From positions 140,244 through 204,243 of the forward strand of contig JAGCNL010000016.1 of assembly GCA_017645945.1 (NCBI GenBank): a stretch of 64,000 nucleotides of DNA, read 5' to 3'. The notes under the pieces are model-generated. The model was given only the letters and a program-made list of their open reading frames with translations, ran no database searches and was not told where the DNA came from. Below are positions 42,774-50,155 of the stretch, piece by piece. Source of the DNA: Salinivirgaceae bacterium. Its GTDB lineage: Bacteria; Bacteroidota; Bacteroidia; Bacteroidales; SZUA-534. The position numbers were made by a program, and so were the translations under genes. The number at the start of each line of letters is the position of its first letter. Positions within the stretch are counted from its first letter, which is position 1.

Positions 42774-44948
42774 CTATCTTTCAGCTCTTTCAGCACGAAT
42801 CACATCTTTAATCTTGCCGAGGTTCAGCAGCAGTGCGTCGAGTTGAGCTGTGCTGCCCACAAAAACTGATATGTAGGCCTTGAAAATGCCGTCCTTCGAA
42901 TTCACTTTTAGTGAGCGGAGGCTCGATGTCTCGCTTTTCGCAATCACTTCGGTGATGTGGTTCACAACTCCCAGTTTGTCGATGCCCGTGACTATGATGT
43001 CGGCGTTGAAGACCGACTGCCGCTCAGTGTCGTTCCAGCGAGCTTTGATGATGCGGTAAGGGTATCGCGCAAGCAGGTCTTTGGCATTTGGGCAGCCTTG
43101 GCGGTGAATCTGAATGCCGCGGTCTACGGTCACAAATCCGAAAATCTTATCGCCTTGAATGGGGTGGCAGCATTGCGCCAGCTTGTAGTCAACGTTCACG
43201 AGGTCGCGGCCGATGATGAGCGCGTCGTCAGCGTCTTCGAATGTGGCAGTGTACTCGCCGTTGCTCTCGGGCGTTTCGGTCGGGTGGTTGTCTGGCTCTG
43301 ACTTCAGCGTCTGCAGAAAATCGCGCACAGCGTGAAGGTCAATCTTATCGTCGGCAATGGCCTGATAGAAGTCTAGTGCGTGGCTGAAGCGGAAATGTTC
43401 CGTCATTTGCAGGATTATCTGGTCGTTGAAGTCGAGTTTGAGCTGCGCCACCTTGCGCTCGAGCATTTCGCGGCCCATTTCAGCGTGCTTGAACGTCTCT
43501 TCGTTGATGGCGCGGCGTATGCGGGCCTTGATTCGAGGACTGACGGCAATGCTGAGCCACTCAAGGTTCGGCCGTTGGTTTTTCGATGTCAGAACTTCAA
43601 CCGTGTCGCCGTTGTTGAGCTGATATTTTATCGGCACAATCTTGCCGTTGATGCGCGCACCTGTGCAGGTGTTGCCCAGATTGCTGTGGATTGAGTAGGC
43701 AAAGTCGAGTATTGTGGCGCCCTGACGCAGTTTGATGATGTCGCCCTGCGGAGTGAAGGCGAAGATGTTGGTAGCCTTTGGTTGCAGGCTTTTGTCGCCG
43801 ATTTCGCTGTCGAACGAGCCGCTGTCTTTGCGCTCAAGCACATCGCGGATGCTACCCAGCCACTGGTCGTGCGACTCATCCTTGCCCGATTCCTTGTATT
43901 TCCAGTGCGCCGCGTTGCCCTTTTCGGCCACTTCGTCCATTCGGCGCGTGCGAATCTGCACTTCAACCCAGTGCCCGTCGGGGCCCATAACCGTTGTGTG
44001 CAGTGACTCGTAGCCGCTTGCCCGCGGTGTTGAAATCCAGTCGCGTAAACGGGTGGGGTTGGGTTGGTAAATATTTGTTATTATGCTATATACGTTCCAA
44101 CAGGCCTCTTTCTCGCGATCGGCTGGCACGCCGTCCAGAATGATGCGGATGGCGAACAGGTCGTAAATTTCAGAAATATCGACGCCCTGCTTCTTGATTT
44201 TGCCATAAATCGAGTTCACCGATTTGGGCCGGCCTTTGATTTCGTAGGTGTAACCGCGGCCGCGCAACGACTCGTCAAGTGCCTCACTCACAGTCTGTTT
44301 GAATCGGCTGATATACTCCTCGCGGCGGCTTTTTGTCTCGTTCAGTGTGCGCGCGATGTTGTAGTAGGTTTCCGGCTCGATGATTTTCAGAGAGATGTCT
44401 TCCAGCTCGGTTTTGATGTGGTAGAGCCCCAGCCTGTGGGCAATGGGGGCATACAGGATGCGTGCCGTCTGCGCTATTTTCATCTGGCGTTCAGGCTGAT
44501 AGAGCTTTATCTGACGGATTTTGTCGAGCGTGTCGGCCAGCTTGAGCAGAATCACGCGCACGTCTTTGGTGATGGTCAGCACCAGCGATATGTAGTTCCC
44601 GCTGTTGAGTTGCAGTTTCTCTTTTTGCAGATGGCTGATTTTCAGCATTTCGTTGATGATGAACAGCACTTGCGGCCCAAAGTCGCGCTCAATGCGGCGG
44701 CTCACGTCGTTGTCGGCAGTAAGCGTCTCGTGCAGCAGAGCGGCAATAATGGAAACGTTGCTCAAACTGATTTCTTCGGCAACAATCAGCGCCACCCGCA
44801 GAGCGTGGGTGTAGGCTGGTTCGCCCGTTTCGCGTGCTACGCCCGACAACCGCTCGCGGGCAAAATCGCAAGCGCGGCGCACCGTAGCACCAGCGTCAGC
44901 ATTCTGCCGGCTAATCAGTTCAATCAGTTGTTGCTCGAGATTTTCCAT
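42774..44948 (-). CDS. RelA/SpoT homolog (RSH), (p)ppGpp synthetase with degenerate hydrolase motif
   Basis: 724 residues: HD-type hydrolase region (about 25-185), synthetase domain (about 220-370), TGS (395-455), helical/zinc-finger region with CCHPIQGDKIFGFVT near 590, C-terminal ACT. Synthetase motifs are intact: GRPKSVNSIYGKIKKQG, YDLFAIRII, RASGYESLHTTV. The substrate-selecting RxKD motif reads RLRD, closer to the bifunctional than the RelA (ExDD) class. The hydrolase motif, normally HDxxED, reads HETLTAD at residues 73-79, so the Asp metal ligand is Glu and the ED pair is missing. The protein is therefore probably a synthetase with weak or no hydrolase, the second RSH usual in Bacteroidota. 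That inference rests on motif inspection only. Confidence 0.92.
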   Translation of the reverse strand: MENLEQQLIELISRQNADAGATVRRACDFARERLSGVARETGEPAYTHALRVALIVAEEISLSNVSIIAALLHETLTADNDVSRRIERDFGPQVLFIINEMLKISHLQKEKLQLNSGNYISLVLTITKDVRVILLKLADTLDKIRQIKLYQPERQMKIAQTARILYAPIAHRLGLYHIKTELEDISLKIIEPETYYNIARTLNETKSRREEYISRFKQTVSEALDESLRGRGYTYEIKGRPKSVNSIYGKIKKQGVDISEIYDLFAIRIILDGVPADREKEACWNVYSIITNIYQPNPTRLRDWISTPRASGYESLHTTVMGPDGHWVEVQIRTRRMDEVAEKGNAAHWKYKESGKDESHDQWLGSIRDVLERKDSGSFDSEIGDKSLQPKATNIFAFTPQGDIIKLRQGATILDFAYSIHSNLGNTCTGARINGKIVPIKYQLNNGDTVEVLTSKNQRPNLEWLSIAVSPRIKARIRRAINEETFKHAEMGREMLERKVAQLKLDFNDQIILQMTEHFRFSHALDFYQAIADDKIDLHAVRDFLQTLKSEPDNHPTETPESNGEYTATFEDADDALIIGRDLVNVDYKLAQCCHPIQGDKIFGFVTVDRGIQIHRQGCPNAKDLLARYPYRIIKARWNDTERQSVFNADIIVTGIDKLGVVNHITEVIAKSETSSLRSLKVNSKDGIFKAYISVFVGSTAQLDALLLNLGKIKDVIRAERAER

Positions 44949-45042
44949 AACTCAACGTAAACTGAAAACGTAAACGTAAAAATCAGTCAAACAATAGTTG
45001 ATTATCTCTAACCGATTGTATCCGATTCAAACAGAAAAAGTT

Positions 45043-45161
45043 ATCGGCAAGAATCGGGTTGAATCGGTTAGTGCCATTCAATCCTTCGGTAAACGTACAA
45101 AAAAAGCACCGAAGTTCGAACTCCAGTGCTTCTATACAGGTTTTTACGTTTATCGCTTATT
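45043..45161. repeat. Direct repeat copy A flanking the FISUMP pair
   Basis: Shares ATCGGCAAGAATCGG at its left end, an AAAAAAGCACCGAAG hairpin in the middle and TTTTTACGTTTATCGCTTAT at its right end with copy B (46942-47041). The hairpin (AAGCAC 45104-45109, GTGCTT 45126-45131) reads as a terminator on the minus strand, yet no minus-strand gene lies to its right before the FISUMP pair. Confidence 0.75.
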
Positions 45162-45168
45162 ATCGCTG

Positions 45169-45197
45169 TTTGGTTTTGTCGATTTATATTATGTTTG
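45169..45197 (+). promoter_or_regulatory. Promoter of the FISUMP genes
   Basis: TTTG (45169-45172), 17-base spacer, TATGTTTG (45190-45197), a TAnnTTTG match. A perfect inverted repeat TACGGT-AAAA-ACCGTA (45202-45217) covers the expected start site and may be an operator or a 5' mRNA hairpin. Confidence 0.6.
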
Positions 45198-45252
45198 TGT
45201 GTACGGTAAAAACCGTATGTATATGCTTCGTTTAACAATTAATCGTTTGATT

Positions 45253-46023
45253 ATGAATAAAAAACTCTTTCTAACAATGACGTTGCTTGCAACAGCGGCA
45301 ACAGTGTTTGTGGCTTGTGGTGACAAAGATGACGACAATGAGCCCGAAGTGGTTGATTTAGGACTGCCAAGTGGCAATCTTTGGGCTACCCGCAATGTTG
45401 GTGCTGCCAAATCGTGGAACTATGGCGACTGTTACGCTTGGGGCGAAACCCAACCCAAGACCGATTACAGTTTGGAAACCTATAAATATTGCAATGGTAC
45501 TGACAGCTCGCTTACAAAATATTGTAACGTTTCAAATTGTGGCAAAGATGGCTTCACAGATGCACTTACCACACTTGAACCCGCCGACGATGTCGCCACC
45601 GCAGTGTTAGGTGCAGGCTACTCAATGCCAACCGAAGCTGATTGGAACGAACTCCTCGCCAATGTTGTTTGGAAGTGGACATCAAACTACAAGGAACATA
45701 ATGTAAGCGGTTTTATTGCCTACAAGGCAAAAAGCAGTGACCACAAGGGGCTGATGATTATTGATGATGGCGCATTATTTTCATTGTATTCTCTGTCTGA
45801 TGATCATATTTTCTTCCCTTCAACTACAGAAGAAAGCATAGGGTGGGGCAATGTTAAAGCTGAAGGCCGTTATTGGTCGAGTTCAATCTTTGGACACAAT
45901 CCGCTTATGGCATCGTTTTGCTACTTCGCGAACAATGTTTACGACTTTTCATCTTACGGACCAGTTTGTGGCGGTATGTCTCGTTATGCAGGTTGCTCTG
46001 TCCGTCCGGTTAAGCGGCCATAG
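45253..46023 (+). CDS. FISUMP-domain lipoprotein, copy 1
   Basis: 256 residues. The start at 45253 (MNKKLFLTMTLLATAATVFVAC) gives a lipoprotein signal with the Cys at residue 22; the frame is open much further upstream but that part lacks sense. After an acidic linker (GDKDDDNEPE) comes a Fibrobacter-succinogenes-major-paralogous (FISUMP) type domain: VDLGLPSGNLWATRNVGA, WGETQPKTDYS, GYSMPTEADWNELL, RYWSSSIF, SVRPVKR. These domains have a C-type-lectin-like fold and are thought to bind ligands at the surface. The acidic residues after the Cys fit a surface lipoprotein export signal. It is tandem with a near-identical copy. Confidence 0.88.
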   Translation: MNKKLFLTMTLLATAATVFVACGDKDDDNEPEVVDLGLPSGNLWATRNVGAAKSWNYGDCYAWGETQPKTDYSLETYKYCNGTDSSLTKYCNVSNCGKDGFTDALTTLEPADDVATAVLGAGYSMPTEADWNELLANVVWKWTSNYKEHNVSGFIAYKAKSSDHKGLMIIDDGALFSLYSLSDDHIFFPSTTEESIGWGNVKAEGRYWSSSIFGHNPLMASFCYFANNVYDFSSYGPVCGGMSRYAGCSVRPVKRP

Positions 46024-46082
46024 AGCAACCCGAAGAACTCCGCATTTGTTATGCTTTAAATCAAACAGCATTTAGAACAATT

Positions 46083-46862
46083 ATGACTAAAAAACTTTTT
46101 CGAACAATGACGTTGCTTGCAACAGTGGCAACAATGTTTGTGGCTTGTGGTGACAAAGATGACGACAATGAGTCCGAAGTGGTTGATTTAGGACTTCCGA
46201 GTGGAAACCTATGGGCTACCTGCAATGTTGGTGCTGCCACCCCGTGGGATTTTGGCGATTATTTTGCCTGGGGCGAAACCCAAACCAAGACCGATTTCAG
46301 TTGGGAAACCTATAAATATTGCAATGGTACTGACAGCTCGCTTACAAAATATTGTTACGATTCAAATTGTGGAAAAGATGGCTTCACAGATGCACTTACC
46401 ACGCTTGAACCCGCCGACGATGCCGCCACCACCGTGTTAGGTTCAGGCTACTCAATGCCAACCGAAGCTGATTGGAAAGAACTTCTCGACAATGTTGTTT
46501 GGGTGTGGACATCAAACTACAAAGAACATAATGTAAGCGGTTTTATTGCTTTCAAGGCAAAAAGCAGTGACGTCAAAGGATATGTGATTAATGATGATCC
46601 CCCATTATTGTCATTGTATTCTATATCTGATGAGCATATTTTCTTCCCTTCAACAACTACAGGAAAAAACTCCTGGTCTAGCGATGATATAGTCGCAGGC
46701 CCTTATTGGTCAAATTCGATTTTAAAAAACTATCCGCTTGCCGCATCGTGTTGTTTCTTCAACTACTACTACGACATATACAGTCACCACATATACAGAC
46801 CAGGTGCTGGCGGTGTTTCTCGTTATAGCGGATGCTTGATCCGTCCGGTTAAGCGCCCATAG
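46083..46862 (+). CDS. FISUMP-domain lipoprotein, copy 2
   Basis: 259 residues, ATG at 46083, lipobox TMFVAC. Nearly identical to copy 1 over the first 480 bases, then clearly divergent in the last third, where the ligand-facing part of the lectin-like fold would be (copy 2 has a Tyr/His-rich FNYYYDIYSHHIY where copy 1 has CYFANNVYDFSS), with a shared end (RPVKRP). The divergence at one end only suggests either selection for binding diversity or gene conversion of the first part. No promoter of its own was seen, so it is probably co-transcribed with copy 1. A terminator follows. Confidence 0.88.
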   Translation: MTKKLFRTMTLLATVATMFVACGDKDDDNESEVVDLGLPSGNLWATCNVGAATPWDFGDYFAWGETQTKTDFSWETYKYCNGTDSSLTKYCYDSNCGKDGFTDALTTLEPADDAATTVLGSGYSMPTEADWKELLDNVVWVWTSNYKEHNVSGFIAFKAKSSDVKGYVINDDPPLLSLYSISDEHIFFPSTTTGKNSWSSDDIVAGPYWSNSILKNYPLAASCCFFNYYYDIYSHHIYRPGAGGVSRYSGCLIRPVKRP

Positions 46863-46889
46863 GGCCACATCAAACGGCAACAATATCAA

Positions 46890-46921
46890 AGCCATAGGTC
46901 ACAAGCCTGTGGCTTTTTTTG
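46890..46921 (+). terminator. Rho-independent terminator after FISUMP copy 2
   Basis: AGCCATAGGT (46890-46899) with GCCTGTGGCT (46905-46914), two wobbles, then seven T. Confidence 0.8.
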
Positions 46922-46941
46922 TTATTGGCTAATCGGTAAAA

Positions 46942-47041
46942 ATCGGCAAGAATCGGTTGGCAGCGTATTCCTTCGTTAAAAAAAAGCACCGAAGCCGCAA
47001 CCTTGGTGCTTCTTTGAGAGTTTTTACGTTTATCGCTTATT
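46942..47041. repeat. Direct repeat copy B; terminator of the minus-strand T9SS gene
   Basis: Second copy of the repeat at 45043-45161. Its hairpin AGCACC (46985-46990) / GGTGCT (47005-47010) has a U-run on the minus strand and terminates the gene at 47149-47964. Confidence 0.75.
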
Positions 47042-47148
47042 TGGCGGAGAATGGTCAAAGTTGAATTTATCGACCTCCAAAATGAAACAAATAAGGCTAC
47101 CATATATGATAGCCTTACATTGCGAATTATTAATTACTTAATTCAAAT

Positions 47149-47964
47149 TCAATTCACTATTACCCTTTTCACCACATTACCTACCTTTACAATATAAACA
47201 CCTGCGCTATTTACATTAATTATGATATTTTCTTTCGTTGCTTTTGCCACAAGGTTGCCCATTGTGTTATAAACACGAATTTCATCTGTGGCATTTTCTA
47301 TTGTGATAGTGTTATCGTAAACATAAACGTTGAATATTGCTGCCAACTCATCTTCTGCAGCGGTGCCTAAACTTTCATTACCATCAATGACAATTGATTT
47401 ATATTCATTAGTTTCTTTCATATATTCTTTCCAACCATTATTCCAAGTATAATAAGTACTTTGCGTTTGGTTTCCATTACCGTCATAACTATAGACGTAT
47501 TTTGTTGACTCTTTCCATTTGCCATCCCAATTATAAAATGTCTGTTGTATTTTATTACCGTTATTATCGTACTCAAAAGAGGATTTCAAATACTCCTTCC
47601 ATTTACTTTTTTCCATAATATAGTCCACTCCTTGAATAATATTACCATTGCCATCGTACTCACTAGTTCCTTTCATATATTCTTGCCAACCGTTATCCCA
47701 AGTATAATAAGTACTTTGCGTTTGGTTTCCATTACCGTCATAACTATAGACGTATTTTGTTGACTCTTTCCATTTGCCATCCCAATTATAAAATATCTGT
47801 TGTATTTTATTACCGTTATTATCGTACTCAAAAGAGGATTTCAAATATTCTTTCCAAACTGTTTCCTCTTTAATATAGGTAATGCCTGTATTACAAACCC
47901 ATATTGTTTTTGCAGAACTAAACAATGAAGAACAAATAAAAAATAATGTAAGAAACTTTCTCAT
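47149..47964 (-). CDS. T9SS-exported repeat protein with recent internal duplication
   Basis: 271 residues from 47964 (signal peptide MRKFLTLFFICSSLFSSA). The body is 20-25-residue units such as SFEYDNNGNKIQQ, YSYDGNGNQTQSTYY and W(K/Q)EYMK, similar in look to YD repeats or MORN-like surface repeats. Two blocks of 186 bases (47416-47601 and 47671-47856) differ at only about six positions, spaced 255 bases apart, so an 85-residue unit was duplicated recently in frame. The C-terminal 65 residues (FNVYVYDNTITIENATDEIRVYNTMGNLVAKAT ... GVYIVKVGNVVKRVIVN) are a type A T9SS sorting domain. The gene is AT-rich. Surface function unknown. Confidence 0.85.
   Translation of the reverse strand: MRKFLTLFFICSSLFSSAKTIWVCNTGITYIKEETVWKEYLKSSFEYDNNGNKIQQIFYNWDGKWKESTKYVYSYDGNGNQTQSTYYTWDNGWQEYMKGTSEYDGNGNIIQGVDYIMEKSKWKEYLKSSFEYDNNGNKIQQTFYNWDGKWKESTKYVYSYDGNGNQTQSTYYTWNNGWKEYMKETNEYKSIVIDGNESLGTAAEDELAAIFNVYVYDNTITIENATDEIRVYNTMGNLVAKATKENIIINVNSAGVYIVKVGNVVKRVIVN
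47416..47856 (-). repeat. Near-identical 186-bp direct repeats within the T9SS gene
   Basis: Copies at 47416-47601 and 47671-47856 with about six mismatches; period 255 bases (85 codons). The multiple of three lets copy number change by recombination without breaking the frame. Confidence 0.85.
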
Positions 47965-48071
47965 AATAATAAATTTTATAATGTTAATAATCAATAAAAC
48001 TCACAAGTATGTGTTTTGTCTGGATTTGGTTTGCGCCATACAAAAATGTGAGCGCGAACTCTAATCGTTTC

Positions 48072-48214
48072 TTTGGTTTCTGAAGGTTAAAACTGGACTA
48101 CCTAATACTTCCAAATACGCTGAAAAAAGCCCGCGCTTAACGCGAGCATTTTGTTTTTTTTCTTTGGAAGTATTTTTGTCTCTAAAAAAGTGTCCAGTTT
48201 TTCCAGAAACCAAA
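48072..48214. repeat. Nested, interrupted inverted repeat (MITE-like) with a central terminator hairpin
   Basis: Three paired blocks in mirror order: TTTGGTTTCTG (48072) with CAGAAACCAAA (48204), AAAACTGGAC (48089) with GTCCAGTTTT (48192), AATACTTCCAAA (48104) with TTTGGAAGTATT (48163). The middle holds a smaller hairpin (GCCCGCG/CGCGAGC) followed by a T-run. In all, 33 bp pair perfectly across short unequal spacers. It could be a MITE or deleted insertion-sequence remnant, or a structured terminator. Confidence 0.75.
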
Positions 48215-48303
48215 TAATAAAGCAAAACGCTATAAATCAATATGTCTTTAAAATGCGCATCACAATATGCGCTTGTTCATCATAAGCAATTCGTTTTTAC
48301 CGT

Positions 48304-48332
48304 TAAACATTTTTCAAAGATAAAAATGTTTA
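48304..48332. promoter_or_regulatory. Perfect 11-bp inverted repeat with a -7 motif in its centre
   Basis: TAAACATTTTT (48304-48314), spacer CAAAGAT, AAAAATGTTTA (48322-48332). The spacer plus one base reads TATCTTTG on the minus strand, an exact TAnnTTTG. It could be an operator over a minus-strand promoter, or regulate the gene at 48426. Confidence 0.5.
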
Positions 48333-48425
48333 TAGTGAAATGAAAAAGTTTTTTGGAGAGGAAGAAAATTCGACAGAATGGAGCCATATATATATTATAT
48401 TTATCAATTTTAATACAGATTGATT

Positions 48426-49325
48426 ATGGAAAGCGAACAGCAAGAAATGCCGAAGATGATTGTGGCATATATTGATTTATTGGGAACAAAAGAGCGAGTT
48501 AAAAACAATCCTATTAAAAAGGCTGTGGAGCCTATAGAAAGTTATATTAAAGTTTTGGACACTAAAATTGTTGAAGAAAAAAATCATCCTGTCAAATATT
48601 ATGAAAAAGAACTCCAGGAATTAGCAAAACAACGTTCTATTGATAGTTTTGATTACTTCCTTCCATTTTCTGATTCGATTTTTCTAATGTCAAAAGATTG
48701 CAATTCTTTTATTAAACAATTAGGTAGTTTTGTGATGAATTCATTTTCAATAACAACGAACCCAGCTGATGCCGCGAATATTGGTCGGTATCCAGCTTTG
48801 TTCCGAGGTGGTGTTGCATACGAAGATGCTCGTCCTATTAATTTAATAAGAATTGTTAAAAACAAACCTTCAATAGTAGAGGCATTAACAGGGCGAGCTG
48901 TTGTACAAGCCGTGGAATTTGAGGAGGAAAAAGGAGTAAAAGGACCAAGGTTGTTTTTTGATAAAACGGTTTATGACCAATTAGATGATGACACTCGTGA
49001 TTATTGCCGTATCACTCCAGAAAAACATGATTTATATGAAATTTTATGGCCTGCCTTTAATTATATCAAACATAGCGAGCCTCAACATGACAAATTGGAG
49101 ATAGATGAAATACGAAAAATGCTTAAGCCTTCATATAATTTGTGGAAAGTGTATAACAATACAGACTGTTCAATCCATTATTATAATTTGATTGAACTAA
49201 TAATTGCTTCAACAATACAGTTTTTCGATAAGAAATGCCAAATAAGGAACCTTGCAAAGGATGAGGTTTCAAAATGGTTAAAAGACAACGATATGCAGGA
49301 TAAAATAGATATTGACAAATATTGA
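48426..49325 (+). CDS. Hypothetical protein with class III nucleotide cyclase-like pattern
   Basis: 299 residues from the ATG at 48426; not confidently recognised. The order of motifs mirrors class III nucleotidyl cyclases: MIVAYIDLLGTKE (Asp17, metal-1 position), FLPFSDSIFLMS (Asp83, second metal position), FRGGVAYEDA, and LTGRAVVQAVEFEEEKG followed by RLFFDKTVYDQL, like the G..VN.AARLE.....I.VS..T...L of the cyclases. The canonical substrate-choosing and transition-state residues are not clear, so it may bind nucleotides without cyclising them. Such AYIDLLG/FSDS/RGG proteins occur in accessory regions. It stands in AT-rich DNA between inverted repeats and a PIN toxin-antitoxin pair; no effector gene of a cyclic-nucleotide defence system is beside it. 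Confidence 0.65.
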   Translation: MESEQQEMPKMIVAYIDLLGTKERVKNNPIKKAVEPIESYIKVLDTKIVEEKNHPVKYYEKELQELAKQRSIDSFDYFLPFSDSIFLMSKDCNSFIKQLGSFVMNSFSITTNPADAANIGRYPALFRGGVAYEDARPINLIRIVKNKPSIVEALTGRAVVQAVEFEEEKGVKGPRLFFDKTVYDQLDDDTRDYCRITPEKHDLYEILWPAFNYIKHSEPQHDKLEIDEIRKMLKPSYNLWKVYNNTDCSIHYYNLIELIIASTIQFFDKKCQIRNLAKDEVSKWLKDNDMQDKIDIDKY

Positions 49326-49376
49326 TGTTGCTGTTTTTTTCTTCCTTTTTTCTGTCAGACTTTCAGAAAATTAATG

Positions 49377-49796
49377 TCAACCGATAATTTGTTCAAATGT
49401 GTTTGCATCAACAATTTTGCAGGCACCAATTTCTTTGAGAACAAGCAAATCGTCATCACCAGTAACCATATAATCGGCTCTTGCTTCGGCGGCAAGAGCA
49501 AGCAAATAATCATCGGCCGCATCTCTGCAAAGTTTTACGGATTGCTGTGGCTCAACAGTTTCACCTATTATTTGCATAAAATCGATGAGTGATTCCACAT
49601 CAGATTGGTTGAAATATTTCGCGAATTTTGGTCGGGAAGTAACATCGCGCAATTCGGCAAGCAACTCGCTGCATATTACCAAAATCACACGTTCATCGCT
49701 CAACAAATCAACAAGTTTGGACAGCCGCCTGCCTATCAGGAAACTAATCCAACAATTATTATCAACAACTACACGGATTTTAGTTCTTCGCCGCAT
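49377..49796 (-). CDS. PIN-domain toxin (putative toxin-antitoxin RNase)
   Basis: 139 residues, PIN_3-type. Acidic residues in VVVDNNCWISFL (Asp near 11), ICSELLAEL (Glu), RDAADDYLLALA (Asp pair) and VTGDDDLLVL (Asp cluster) form the expected Mg-binding site for RNA cleavage. It overlaps the 3' end of the upstream small gene by 17 bases, the usual antitoxin-toxin coupling. Probably a chromosomal addiction or growth-arrest module. Confidence 0.88.
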   Translation of the reverse strand: MRRRTKIRVVVDNNCWISFLIGRRLSKLVDLLSDERVILVICSELLAELRDVTSRPKFAKYFNQSDVESLIDFMQIIGETVEPQQSVKLCRDAADDYLLALAAEARADYMVTGDDDLLVLKEIGACKIVDANTFEQIIG

Positions 49797-50001
49797 AGCG
49801 TTCGCGTCTTACGGCTTTCACTTCAGCCAGAATCTCATCTTCCGAGAGTTCGTTAGTTTGGAACGTATCCAAAAATCGGTTCAACTCTGCGCGGACATTG
49901 GGGCGGGTCAGAGCCTTGCCTATTTTCAGTTGCGAGCGTACAGGCAGTTGCTGCAAGAGCGTCAGAATTTGATTGTAACTGATGTCGATAGTAGCGTTCA
50001 T
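49780..50001 (-). CDS. Antitoxin partner of the PIN toxin
   Basis: 73 residues. Small, charged and helical; a short N-terminal segment (ISYNQILTLLQQLP) followed by a C-terminal Glu/Arg-rich tail (LSEDEILAEVKAVRRERYA) of the kind that threads into a PIN toxin. No ribbon-helix-helix or AbrB motif is obvious, so DNA binding is uncertain. Identity rests on size and on its 17-base overlap with the PIN gene. The gap upstream holds a 19-base palindrome that could be its operator. Confidence 0.78.
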   Translation of the reverse strand: MNATIDISYNQILTLLQQLPVRSQLKIGKALTRPNVRAELNRFLDTFQTNELSEDEILAEVKAVRRERYAAKN

Positions 50002-50120
50002 TTCCTTAATTATTATGCGTTTGTAAAAATAGTGCGAAATTTTACAATAGCAAAATATTGATTGTCGGCAAGCGGATTTGAAGTTACCAATTCTCTACGC
50101 AGATTCATATTCCTGCGCCG

Positions 50121-50139
50121 ATAACCAAATTTTGGTTAT
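50121..50139. promoter_or_regulatory. Perfect 19-base palindrome upstream of the toxin-antitoxin genes
   Basis: ATAACCAAA-T-TTTGGTTAT, 120 bases before the antitoxin start and 18 bases from a bidirectional terminator. Possible autoregulatory operator; no -7 element was found next to it. Confidence 0.4.
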
Positions 50140-50155
50140 TTCGGCTAAAGTCGCA

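Larger units (their letters stand above)
44949..45252. other. Gap between RSH and FISUMP genes: direct repeat copy A, orphan terminator, promoter
   Basis: The 304-base gap holds direct-repeat copy A (45043-45161), a minus-strand hairpin inside it, a TATGTTTG promoter element at 45190 and a small inverted repeat at 45202. No gene is supported here, although the frame stays open upstream of the FISUMP start. Confidence 0.7.
47965..48425. other. 461-base AT-rich gap with several inverted repeats, no gene
   Basis: It holds the nested inverted repeat at 48072-48214, a GCGCAT/ATGCGC pair near 48255-48280 and an 11-bp inverted repeat at 48304-48332. No coding region, tRNA or known RNA was recognised. 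Confidence 0.7.

Noticed and set aside
44064..44960. 298-codon plus-strand frame opposite the RSH gene
   Set aside because: Antisense shadow; the RSH frame has all family motifs, this one has none.
44998..45252. Longer N-terminus for FISUMP copy 1
   Set aside because: The frame is open, but these residues would cover the promoter, a direct repeat and a hairpin, and would bury the lipoprotein signal.
47149..47964. RHS/YD-repeat toxin fragment
   Set aside because: The units contain YDNNGN-type motifs, but the protein is short, has no core closing domain or toxin tip, and ends in a T9SS sorting domain.
48426..49796. Pycsar or CBASS two-gene defence system
   Set aside because: The cyclase-like protein has no adjacent effector gene on its strand; the next genes are a convergent PIN toxin-antitoxin pair.
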